Below, one piece after another: positions 7,416 through 13,797 of a stretch of DNA of 14,093 bases. Location of the stretch: positions 1 to 14,093 of the forward strand of contig CASEKM010000011.1 of assembly GCA_949288405.1 (NCBI GenBank). The letters are read 5' to 3'. This stretch comes from an uncultured bacterium. Lineage in GTDB: Bacteria; Bacillota; Clostridia; Oscillospirales; Oscillospiraceae. A program made the position numbers and the translations under genes. Each line of letters begins with the position of its first letter. Position 1 is the first letter of the stretch. The notes under the pieces are model-generated. The model was not told where the DNA came from. It did not search any database and was given only the letters and a program-made list of their open reading frames with translations.

Positions 7416-7472
7416 TCCCCCTCATCCGTCTGGCCTAACGGCCAGACACCTTCCCCCTTCTAGGGGGAAGGC
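7416..7472 (+). repeat. Two-hairpin repeat element, copy 2
   Basis: It starts TCCCCC like copy 1. Stem 1 is a perfect 8 bp (7428-7435 with 7440-7447), again with a TAAC loop. After 2 nt, stem 2 is a perfect 8 bp (7450-7457 with 7463-7470). Stem sequences differ from copy 1 but the architecture is the same. Copy 3 of the GTAGGGG repeat begins 3 bp further on, so the two families are joined end to end here. Confidence 0.75.
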
Positions 7473-7475
7473 TTT

Positions 7476-7500
7476 GCGGGCGGCTGATAGCCGCCCCTAC
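7476..7500 (-). repeat. GTAGGGG-type hairpin repeat, copy 3
   Basis: On the minus strand it begins GTAGGGG and ends CCCGC, with a perfect 8-bp stem (7478-7485 with 7489-7496) and a 3-nt loop. It has the same orientation as copy 1. Confidence 0.75.
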
Positions 7501-7518
7501 GGCGGAAAACGGGCCAGC

Positions 7519-7541
7519 AGCGTTGGCTCGGCAAACCCTGG
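7519..7541 (+). repeat. Short direct repeat, copy 2
   Basis: This is the partner of 7180-7202 (20 of 23 bases identical, same strand). Each copy lies close to a hairpin repeat. Confidence 0.6.
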
Positions 7542-7748
7542 TGCTGAAATTGAACCGCACCATCCGCAAATTTCCGCCCACACAGGGCCCCAGTGGGCCC
7601 GGATGGAAACGCTGGCAAGCACTCCTGGCTTTGCGCGCCGGAAGGGTCCAAATCCGCCTCAGGAGCGGCCTCCGTAAATGGGGGACCGGGGGTAAGCGGT
7701 CCTATGGGCACGAAGTGCCCGTCGGCCGCGTCCCCCGGCGATCCTTTG

Positions 7749-7776
7749 GTGACTTTCCCATCGCTGGGAAAGTCAC
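7749..7776. repeat. 28-bp imperfect palindrome, family shared with 799-826
   Basis: A 12-bp perfect stem (7749-7760 with 7765-7776) closes a TCGC loop. Compared with 799-826, positions 3/26, 4/25 and 10/19 have each changed as a pair, so the stem is preserved. A second hairpin (7778-7793, 6-bp stem) follows at once, then CGGCGAAATC. It lies 35 bp past the fmt stop and has no T-run after it on the minus strand, so a terminator role is unproven. Confidence 0.8.
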
Positions 7777-7811
7777 TCGCCGCCGGAGCGGCGAAATCTC
7801 CCGGCGTAAAC

Positions 7812-8735
7812 TCAAACAGAAATCGGATGTCCCCGCAGATAATCCGCCGCCGCCATTCTCCGGGACCCAGGCGCCTGAAGCTCTGTAATGGCAAGTACCT
7901 TGCCATCTCCGCAGGCCACGCAGATCCCATCTTTTCCGGCGGACAGGATAGAGCCGGGCGCCTTTCCGGTGTCCTCCCCCGTCTCCCGGACGGCGAACAC
8001 CTTCACCACGCCGTCCCCCAGAATATCCGTGGAGGTGGCGGGCCAGGGCACCAGCCCCCGCACCTGGTCGTGGATGGCCTTGGCGGGGCGGGTCCAGTCG
8101 ATGGGGGACAGGGCCCGGGACAGCAGGGGCGCAAAGGTCACCTGCTCCGGGTCCTGGGGGGTCCGGCGGGCGGTCCCGGCGGCCAGCTCCTCCACCGTCT
8201 TCACCAGCAGCGCCCCGCCCATCTGGGCCAGCCGGTCGTGGAGGGTCTCCACCGTCTCCTCCGGGTCGATGGGGGTGGCGGCCTGGGCGATGATGTCCCC
8301 GGCGTCCAGCTGGGCGGCCATGTACATGATGGTCACGCCGGTCTCGGTTTCCCCGTTGATCACCGCCCAGTTGATGGGGGCGGCCCCCCGGTACTTGGGC
8401 AGCAGGGAGGAGTGGACGTTGATGCACCCCATGGGGGGCAGCTCCAAGATGTCGTCGGGCAGGATGCGGCCGTAGGCGGCCACCACGATGAGCTCCGGGT
8501 CCAGCTCCTTCAGCTGGGCCAGGGCGGTCCCGTCTCTCAGCTTGGTGGGCTGAAAGACCGGAATGCCGTGCTTCAGGGCCGTCTGCTTCACCGGCGGGGC
8601 CTGGAGCTTGTTCTGGTGGCGGCCCACCGGCTTGTCCGGCTGGCAGAAGACGCCGCACACCTGGTGTCCCGCCCCGATCAGCCCCTCCAGGGAGGGGACG
8701 GCGAAGTCGGGGGTGCCCATAAAGACGATCCTCAT
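7812..8735 (-). CDS. fmt: Methionyl-tRNA formyltransferase
   Basis: Fmt transfers a formyl group from 10-formyl-tetrahydrofolate to initiator methionyl-tRNA. The 307 residues begin MRIVFMGTPDFAVPSL, typical of the family. The catalytic trio falls where E. coli Fmt has it: N106 and H108 in the INVHSSLLPKYRGAAPI block, and D144 in LDAGDI. A C-terminal OB-like tRNA-binding domain covers about 205-307. The substrate-loop region reads GRHQNKLQAPPVK, a variant of the more usual GRGQKLxPxPVK. The ATG overlaps the def stop as ATGA (8732-8735), so formylation and deformylation enzymes are made from coupled genes. The gene ends normally at the edge of the 792-bp repeat island. Confidence 0.97.
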   Translation of the reverse strand: MRIVFMGTPDFAVPSLEGLIGAGHQVCGVFCQPDKPVGRHQNKLQAPPVKQTALKHGIPVFQPTKLRDGTALAQLKELDPELIVVAAYGRILPDDILELPPMGCINVHSSLLPKYRGAAPINWAVINGETETGVTIMYMAAQLDAGDIIAQAATPIDPEETVETLHDRLAQMGGALLVKTVEELAAGTARRTPQDPEQVTFAPLLSRALSPIDWTRPAKAIHDQVRGLVPWPATSTDILGDGVVKVFAVRETGEDTGKAPGSILSAGKDGICVACGDGKVLAITELQAPGSRRMAAADYLRGHPISV

Positions 8736-9229
8736 GCCTGCTCGTCCTCCTGCTCCTCCAGCTCATCCAGCTCCTCGGTGGTGTACAGCCGGTCGCACAG
8801 CTCGGTGTACAGGTGGCCGTCCAGGTGGCCCAGCTCGTGGCAGAAGCACCGGGCGGTCATGCCGGTGCCCTCCACTTCAAATTCCTGCCCGTTCCGGTCG
8901 AAGGCCCGCACCTTCACCCACTCGGGGCGCTTCACATAGCCCCACATGCCGGGGACGGACAGGCAGCCCTCCAGGCCGTCCTGCTCCCCCTTCTGGGCCA
9001 CGATCTCCGGGTTTACCAGCTCCATGGGCTCAAAATTCTCGTCCATGACGATGACGGCCCGGCGGAGGATGCCCACCTGGGGGGCCGCCAGACCGGCCCC
9101 GTGGGCGTCCTCCAGCGTCTCCTTCAGGTCGTCCAGCAGATTCCACAGCTTCTTGTCAAACTTGGTCACCGGGTGGCAGACCTTCGCCAGCGCCGGCTCC
9201 CCCTCCGTTAAAATCGTCCGAATGGCCAT
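8732..9229 (-). CDS. def: Peptide deformylase
   Basis: Peptide deformylase is a metal enzyme (iron or zinc) that removes the formyl group from new proteins. The three family motifs are present in 165 residues: GAGLAAPQVG (44-53), EGCLSVPG (87-94, metal ligand C89) and HELGHLDG (131-138, metal ligands H131 and H135, catalytic E132). The third motif has G where most deformylases carry D (HEIDHLDG or HELDHLDG); the catalytic residues are untouched. The C-terminus is a short acidic tail (ELDELEEQEDEQA). The ATG is at 9227-9229, preceded by AAGGAGG 7 nt away. The gene is 48 bp downstream of priA and overlaps fmt by 4 bp. Confidence 0.97.
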   Translation of the reverse strand: MAIRTILTEGEPALAKVCHPVTKFDKKLWNLLDDLKETLEDAHGAGLAAPQVGILRRAVIVMDENFEPMELVNPEIVAQKGEQDGLEGCLSVPGMWGYVKRPEWVKVRAFDRNGQEFEVEGTGMTARCFCHELGHLDGHLYTELCDRLYTTEELDELEEQEDEQA

Positions 9230-9277
9230 TCCATGTCCTCCTTCAATCTCTCCGGCGCCCAGGGCCGGTCTGTGTAC

Positions 9278-11740
9278 TCAATAGGGGTTCACGTCCACAT
9301 AGAGGGCGATCCCCTTGTTCTCCTTATCCCGATGGGCCGCCCGCAGCAGGGGCGCCAGCGTCAGCCGCAGGGGATGGCTGTTCCGGGCCGTCAGGGTCAG
9401 CCGGTAGCGGTAGCGGTTGTTCACCTTGGCCACCGGCGCCGGGGCGGGCCCCAGCAGCTGCCAGTCCTGGTCTGCCAGCCCGCGCAGGGCGCCCTCCAGC
9501 CCCTGCCGGAAGCGGACGCAGGCCCGGAGCACGCCCGACTCGTTGGCCCCCGAGGCGGTGATCAAAAAGACGTCCCGAAAGGGGGGCTCCAGCCGCAGCT
9601 GGCGCAGCTGCACCTCGGTGCGGTAGAAGTTGTCATAGTCCTGCCGGGCGGAAAACCGGATCACATCGTGCTCCGGGGTAAAGGTCTGGATCACCGCCCG
9701 GCCCGCCTTCTCCCCCCGGCCGGCCCGGCCCACCACCTGGGTGAGCAGGGAGAAGGTGCGCTCCCCCGCCCGGAAGTCGTCCACAAACAGGGACTGGTCG
9801 GCCAGCACCACCCCAACCAAGGTCACGTTCTCAAAGTCCAGCCCCTTGGCCACCATCTGGGTGCCCACCAGGATGGGCACGTTTTTTCGCCGGAACTCCT
9901 CCAAAATGGCCTCGTGGGACCGGGAGGCGGTGACGGTGTCCGTGTCCATGCGCAGGATGGGGGTCTGGGGAAAGAGCTCTCTCAGCTCCTCCTCCACCTT
10001 CTGGGTGCCCACGCCGATGAAGTTCAGCCCCCCTCCGCACGCCGGGCAGACCGGGGGCAGGGCCTGGGAGTAGCCGCAGTAGTGGCACATGAGCCGTCCG
10101 TTGGCCGAGTGGTAAGTGAGCTTCACCGAGCACCGGGGGCACTCGGGCACAAAGCCGCACTCCCCGCAGGACACCATCCGGCTGGCCCCCCGGCGGTTGA
10201 GGAACAGGATGGCCTGCTCCCCCCGCACCAGGTTCTCCTGGAGCTCCCGGCGCAGGGCGCGGCTGATGGAGATGCCGTTGCCGGCGCGCAGCTCCTCCTT
10301 CATGTCCACGATGTGGACCTGGGGCAGGGCCCTCTGGTTGTAGCGCTGCCGCAGGGTGAAGCATCGGTAGCTGCCGCTCTGGGCGGCGTACATGGTCTCC
10401 ACCGACGGGGTGGCCGAGCCCAGCAGCAGCAGGGCGTTCTCCTGGACGCAGCGGTACTTGGCCACCTCCCGGGCGTGGTAGCGGGGGTTGTTCTCCGACT
10501 TGTAACTCCCCTCCTGCTCCTCGTCCAGGATGATGAGGCCGATGCGCTCCAGGGGGGCGAACACCGCCGAGCGGGTGCCGATGACCACCGGGGCCTCCCC
10601 CCGGCGGATGCGCTTCCACTCGTCGTACCGCTCCCCCGCCCGCAGGGAGCTGTGGAGCACCGCCACCTGCGTTCCAAAGTGGGCGGCAAAGATCCGCAGC
10701 AGCTGGGGGGTGAGGGCGATCTCCGGCACCAGGAACAGGGCGGTCCTGCCCCGGGCCAGGGTCTCCTGGATCAGGCGCAGGTACACCTGGGTCTTGCCGC
10801 TGCCCGTCACCCCGTACAGCAGGGCGGCGGCGGGCTCCCCTGTCCGGCACAGGGCGTCCAGCCCCTGAAAGGCGGCCTCCTGCTCCCCGTTGAGCACAAT
10901 GGGCCCGGCGGGCTCCACCTCCTCCAGGTGGGGGCGGCGGAACACCTCCTGCTCCTCCAGGGTGAGGATGCCGCTCTTCTCCAGGGACTTGATGGTGGGC
11001 ATGGAGGCCCCGGTGAAGTAGCACAGCTCCTTGGCGGGGGCCGCCCCCAGCTGGCACAGCAGCTCGGTGACAGAATAGCGCAGCGGCGCCGTCCTCCGGC
11101 GGGGGGTGACCCGTGCCATGGCCTCCTCCGCCGGCATGGCCAGCACCGCCAGCTTCTCTTTCTTATCTCCCACGCCCCGCTGGGCGCTGGTAAACCGCTC
11201 CGCCGCCCCCCGGTCCACCAGGGTGCGGATCGCCCCCTCCGGGTCCTTGGCCCCGAAGGCGGTGCGGATCTGCTCCATGTCCCCCTGTCCGCCCCAGGCC
11301 AGCAGCAGCTCTGCCAGCTGCCGGGCGGCGGGGGAATCTCCGGCGGCCTCATAGGCCGCCTCCCGGTCCACCCCCTGCTTCAGGGCCACCCCGTCCCGAA
11401 GGGCGTAGTAGAGCCCGGCGGGGAGCATGGCCTTCACCGCGTCGTAGACGGTGCAGAAGTACCGCTCCCGCATCCACAGGGCCAGCCTCAGGGCGTTTTC
11501 ATTCAAAACCGGTTCCGGGTCCAGGGCGGCGATGACGTCCTTCAGGCCGCCCCCGGGCTGCTCCTCCCCCAGGGCCAGCACCATGCCGTCCGAGCCCCGG
11601 TTGCCCCCGCCGAAGGGGACCAGCACCCGCATCCCGGGGCGGAGACGGCCCTCCAGCTCCCGGGGGACCCGGTAGTCGTAGGGCTTGTCGATGGCGTAGA
11701 CCGCCTTGGCCACCGCCACTTTGGCCGTCATGTGCGCCAC
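9278..11740 (-). CDS. priA: Primosomal protein N' / replication restart helicase PriA
   Basis: PriA recognises stalled forks and D-loops and reloads the replicative helicase through its 3'-to-5' helicase activity. The 820 residues hold an N-terminal DNA-binding domain (about 1-105, with VLVPFGGGNR), a winged-helix region, Walker A GVTGSGKT (310-317), Walker B/DEAD-type motif DEEQ (406-409), the GSATPS motif (441-446), eight zinc cysteines (C525, C528, C534, C537, C552, C555, C565, C568) and the arginine-finger motif QVVGRAGRG (668-676). DEEQ replaces the more usual DEEH. The start is uncertain: GTG at 11740 has GAGGAG 11 nt upstream, whereas ATG at 11731 (MTAKVAVAK) fits family N-termini but is 20 nt from that site. 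It follows rpoZ after 30 bp. Confidence 0.96.
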   Translation of the reverse strand: MAHMTAKVAVAKAVYAIDKPYDYRVPRELEGRLRPGMRVLVPFGGGNRGSDGMVLALGEEQPGGGLKDVIAALDPEPVLNENALRLALWMRERYFCTVYDAVKAMLPAGLYYALRDGVALKQGVDREAAYEAAGDSPAARQLAELLLAWGGQGDMEQIRTAFGAKDPEGAIRTLVDRGAAERFTSAQRGVGDKKEKLAVLAMPAEEAMARVTPRRRTAPLRYSVTELLCQLGAAPAKELCYFTGASMPTIKSLEKSGILTLEEQEVFRRPHLEEVEPAGPIVLNGEQEAAFQGLDALCRTGEPAAALLYGVTGSGKTQVYLRLIQETLARGRTALFLVPEIALTPQLLRIFAAHFGTQVAVLHSSLRAGERYDEWKRIRRGEAPVVIGTRSAVFAPLERIGLIILDEEQEGSYKSENNPRYHAREVAKYRCVQENALLLLGSATPSVETMYAAQSGSYRCFTLRQRYNQRALPQVHIVDMKEELRAGNGISISRALRRELQENLVRGEQAILFLNRRGASRMVSCGECGFVPECPRCSVKLTYHSANGRLMCHYCGYSQALPPVCPACGGGLNFIGVGTQKVEEELRELFPQTPILRMDTDTVTASRSHEAILEEFRRKNVPILVGTQMVAKGLDFENVTLVGVVLADQSLFVDDFRAGERTFSLLTQVVGRAGRGEKAGRAVIQTFTPEHDVIRFSARQDYDNFYRTEVQLRQLRLEPPFRDVFLITASGANESGVLRACVRFRQGLEGALRGLADQDWQLLGPAPAPVAKVNNRYRYRLTLTARNSHPLRLTLAPLLRAAHRDKENKGIALYVDVNPY

Positions 11741-11770
11741 AGGCGATCCGTCTCCTCTCTCCCGTCCGGG

Positions 11771-11980
11771 TTACTGCTGCTGGGCCTGGGCCAGCTGCTC
11801 GTCCAGCTTGCCGTCGGCCACCTCCTGGATGGCGAGGCTCACCGGCTTCTCGTCCAGGGGCTCGCCGGCCATCTCGGCCTCGCTGGCGATCTCCCGGGCC
11901 CGGTGGGCCACCACGTTCACCAGCTTATAGCGGCTGGGCACCTTGTTCAGCAGGTCTCTCATGGCAGGATACAGCATCAT
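11771..11980 (-). CDS. rpoZ: DNA-directed RNA polymerase omega subunit
   Basis: Omega helps beta-prime fold and assemble into RNA polymerase. This 69-residue protein contains the conserved N-terminal block (PSRYKLVNVVAHRAREI, residues 15-31) and the KPVSLAIQEVADGKL block that matches the omega pattern before the C-terminus. The tail is glutamine-rich (QLAQAQQQ). The ATG at 11978-11980 has GAGGAG 9 nt upstream (11990-11995). A second ATG follows at once. Its place between gmk and priA is conserved in Firmicutes, although coaBC, which sits between rpoZ and priA in Bacillus subtilis, is absent here. Confidence 0.94.
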   Translation of the reverse strand: MMLYPAMRDLLNKVPSRYKLVNVVAHRAREIASEAEMAGEPLDEKPVSLAIQEVADGKLDEQLAQAQQQ

Positions 11981-12007
11981 AGGGCAAAACTCCTCTTTTC
12001 TTCAAAA

Positions 12008-12619
12008 TCACGCAAATTGAGCCAGCATATGGCTCCGGTTGGGCACGCGGCACTCCGCCGCGGTGAGAATGGCGGCGATCTCCTCCACCGCGTTGGACAC
12101 CTTGTCGTTGATGACCAGGTAGTCGTACTTGGGGATCTCCTGGAACTCCTGGCGGGCCTTCTGGAGGCGGCCGGAGATGACCTCCTCGCTGTCGGTGTTC
12201 CGCCGGTGGAGGCGGCGGGACAGCTCCTCGAAGGAGGGGGGGATGATGAAGATGAACAGGGCCTCGGGGCAGCGCTGGCGCACCTTGGCCGCCCCCTGGA
12301 CCTCGATGTCCAGCAGCACGTCGATGCCGGCGGCCAGCTTGTCCTGGATCAGCTTCAGGGAGGTGCCGTAGTAGTTGTTCACATACTCGGCGTACTCCAG
12401 CAGCTCGCCGTCGGCGATCATCCGCTCAAACTCCTCCCGGGTGGTGAAGTTGTAGTTCACCCCGTCCTGCTCCCCCACCCGGGGCTGCCGGGTGGTGTAG
12501 GACACGGAGAAATAGATGTTCTCCCGCTGTCCCAGCAGCTCGGCGATGACGGTGCTCTTCCCCACCCCGGAGGGGCCGGAGAGAACGATCAGCTGTCCCC
12601 GCGTTTTCTTTTTTGTCAT
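12008..12619 (-). CDS. gmk: Guanylate kinase
   Basis: Gmk phosphorylates GMP to GDP with ATP. The 203 residues show the P-loop GPSGVGKST (15-23), the GMP-binding block SVSYTTRQPRVGE (38-50) with GVNYNF, and the LLDIEVQGA block (102-110), all in the expected order. The length is normal. The start is the ATG at 12617-12619, which overlaps the remA stop as ATGA (12616-12619). The frame remains open upstream to 12979, but that region is the remA gene in another frame. A GAGGAGG stretch lies in the end of remA, 8 nt before the ATG. Confidence 0.97.
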   Translation of the reverse strand: MTKKKTRGQLIVLSGPSGVGKSTVIAELLGQRENIYFSVSYTTRQPRVGEQDGVNYNFTTREEFERMIADGELLEYAEYVNNYYGTSLKLIQDKLAAGIDVLLDIEVQGAAKVRQRCPEALFIFIIPPSFEELSRRLHRRNTDSEEVISGRLQKARQEFQEIPKYDYLVINDKVSNAVEEIAAILTAAECRVPNRSHMLAQFA

Positions 12620-12879
12620 TCTCCTTCCTCCTCTTCCGCATCCTTCTCCCCCGCCAGGCGGTTGGCCACCGTCTCCGGCTGCAGGGCGGAGAGGACCAGG
12701 TGGTCGTTGTCCATCACCAGCACCGCCCGGGTCCTCCGGCCGTAGCTGGCGTCGATGAGCACCCCCCGCTCCCGGGCCTCCTGGACCATGCGCTTGATGG
12801 GGGCGGAGTCCGGGCTGACGATGGCGATGAGCCGCCCGGCGGAGATCATATTGCCAAATCCGATGTTGATGAGCTTCAA
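12616..12879 (-). CDS. remA: RemA/DUF370 family regulatory protein
   Basis: RemA is a small DNA-binding protein that activates biofilm matrix genes in Bacillus subtilis. In Clostridia the role of this conserved gmk neighbour is less clear. The 87 residues match the family closely: INIGFGNMISAGR near the start, IVSPDSAPIKRMV (20-32), IDASYGRRTRAVLVMD (42-57) and LSALQPETVANRL. The start codon is TTG (12877-12879), which gives the family N-terminus and has an ideal AAGGAGG 7 nt upstream. The C-terminal tail is acidic (DAEEEEGE). It follows yicC after 12 bp and overlaps gmk by 4 bp. Confidence 0.94.
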   Translation of the reverse strand: MKLINIGFGNMISAGRLIAIVSPDSAPIKRMVQEARERGVLIDASYGRRTRAVLVMDNDHLVLSALQPETVANRLAGEKDAEEEEGE

Positions 12880-12886
12880 GCCTGGG

Positions 12887-12894
12887 CCTCCTTA
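12887..12894 (-). promoter_or_regulatory. Ribosome binding site fixing the TTG start of remA
   Basis: The minus strand reads TAAGGAGG. Its first three bases are also the TAA stop of yicC, so the end of yicC and the start signal of remA are the same bases. The TTG start lies 7 nt downstream. Confidence 0.85.
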
Positions 12895-13770
12895 CTCCAC
12901 ATTCTGCACCTGCTCCCGGATCTTCTCGATCTCCGCCTTGACGTCCACCACAAGGCGGGCGATCTCCAGGTCGCTGCACTTGGAGCCGATGGTGTTGGCT
13001 TCCCGGTTGAACTCCTGAATCAGGAAGTCCAGCTTCCGGCCCGTGGCCCCCCCCTTGGCCAGCATCCCCCGCAGCTGCTCGATGTGGCTGCGCAGGCGGA
13101 CGGTCTCCTCGTCCACCGCCACCTTGTCGGCAAAGATGGCCGCCTCGGTGAGGATGCGGGCCGGGTCCAGCTGCACGTTGGAGAGCACCTCCTGCATCCG
13201 GGCCTCCAGCTTGGCGCGGTACTCGGCCACGGTCTGGGGGGAGCGCTCCTCCACTTGGGCCACCAGGGACTCGATGGTCTGGGCCCGGGAGAGGATGTCC
13301 GCCTCCAGCCGCTCCCCCTCCCGGGTGCGCATCTGGTCAAAGTCGGCCAAGGCCCGGTCCAGCACGGCGCAGATGGCCGCCGCCCGGCCCTCCAGGTCCT
13401 CCTCCGTCTTCTCTGCCAGCAGCACATCGGGGAACCGGGACAGCAGGGACACCGAGATGTCCTGGGGCAGCCCGTAGGTCCCGGCCAGCTCCTTCAGCGC
13501 GGCGAAATAGCCGTCGGCCACCGGGCGGTTCACCGACACCTTCACCTGCTCGGCCCCTGTGTTGTCCAGGGTGACGAACACGTCCACCTTGCCCCGGGAG
13601 ATGGTGTTCTGCACCCGGGCCTTGATAGCCTCCTCGGCAAACAGGTAGAGCCGGGGCATGCGCACATTGCAGTCCAGATACCGGTTGTTCACCGACCGCA
13701 GCTCCACCGTAATGGTACAGCCGTCCGCGGTCTCCTCCGCCCGGCCGTACCCTGTCATACTCTTGACCAA
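12892..13770 (-). CDS. yicC: YicC/YloC family endoribonuclease-like protein
   Basis: YicC family proteins are conserved RNA-degradation factors; the E. coli member has endoribonuclease activity and affects small-RNA turnover. The 292 residues have the hallmark N-terminus SMTGYGR (4-10), the ELRSVNNRYLD block (23-33), RGKVDVFV (59-66) and the C-terminal GRKLDFLIQEFNREANTIGSKCSD stretch, which carries the family signature (written here only to mark it, residues about 245-268). The start is TTG at 13770, with AGGGAG 9 nt upstream (13780-13785), because families begin Mxx(S)MTGxG. An ATG at 13758 would give a protein four residues shorter, starting at MTGYG. A 27-bp gap separates it from the membrane-protein gene upstream. 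Confidence 0.93.
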   Translation of the reverse strand: MVKSMTGYGRAEETADGCTITVELRSVNNRYLDCNVRMPRLYLFAEEAIKARVQNTISRGKVDVFVTLDNTGAEQVKVSVNRPVADGYFAALKELAGTYGLPQDISVSLLSRFPDVLLAEKTEEDLEGRAAAICAVLDRALADFDQMRTREGERLEADILSRAQTIESLVAQVEERSPQTVAEYRAKLEARMQEVLSNVQLDPARILTEAAIFADKVAVDEETVRLRSHIEQLRGMLAKGGATGRKLDFLIQEFNREANTIGSKCSDLEIARLVVDVKAEIEKIREQVQNVE

Positions 13771-13797
13771 ATCCGGTCACTCCCTCATGTTCACATT

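Larger units (their letters stand above)
7020..7811. repeat. 792-bp repeat island between fmt and rsmB
   Basis: This is the largest gene-free stretch. Apart from the rsmB ribosome site (7028-7034) it is almost wholly short repeats. From left to right it holds: a GTAGGGG-type hairpin (7080-7107), a GC hairpin (7141-7161), a short direct repeat (7180-7202), a two-hairpin element (7215-7266), a GTAGGGG-type hairpin in the other direction (7365-7390), a two-hairpin element (7416-7472), a third GTAGGGG hairpin (7476-7500), the second copy of the direct repeat (7519-7541), small hairpins (7585-7600, 7706-7720), a palindrome related to 799-826 (7749-7776) and a GC hairpin (7778-7793). Open frames through it encode low-complexity, unrecognisable peptides. 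No promoter or T-run terminator stands out. Confidence 0.75.

Noticed and set aside
7020..7811. CRISPR array or tRNA gene in the repeat island
   Set aside because: The repeats are irregularly spaced, occur in both orientations and vary in sequence, so they are not CRISPR repeats. No cloverleaf with a T-loop or anticodon arm could be drawn.
7460..7930. Minus-strand open frame of 156 codons overlapping the end of fmt and entering the repeat island
   Set aside because: It begins inside fmt in another frame and then reads through hairpin repeats. The peptide looks like translated repeat sequence, with no suitable ribosome site.
9233..12745. Plus-strand open frame of 1170 codons opposite priA, rpoZ and gmk (and a similar 658-codon frame at 1864-3840 opposite prkC)
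   Set aside because: Antisense shadows caused by GC-rich third codon positions. The products are Gly/His/Leu/Gln-rich with no recognisable domain, and they lie opposite well-identified genes.
13337..13780. Alternative frame over the yicC start that reads MTGFGQE, similar to the real MTGYGRAEE
   Set aside because: The likeness comes from a chance near-repeat of 20 bases at the start. The rest of the frame has no YicC features, while the annotated frame is complete.
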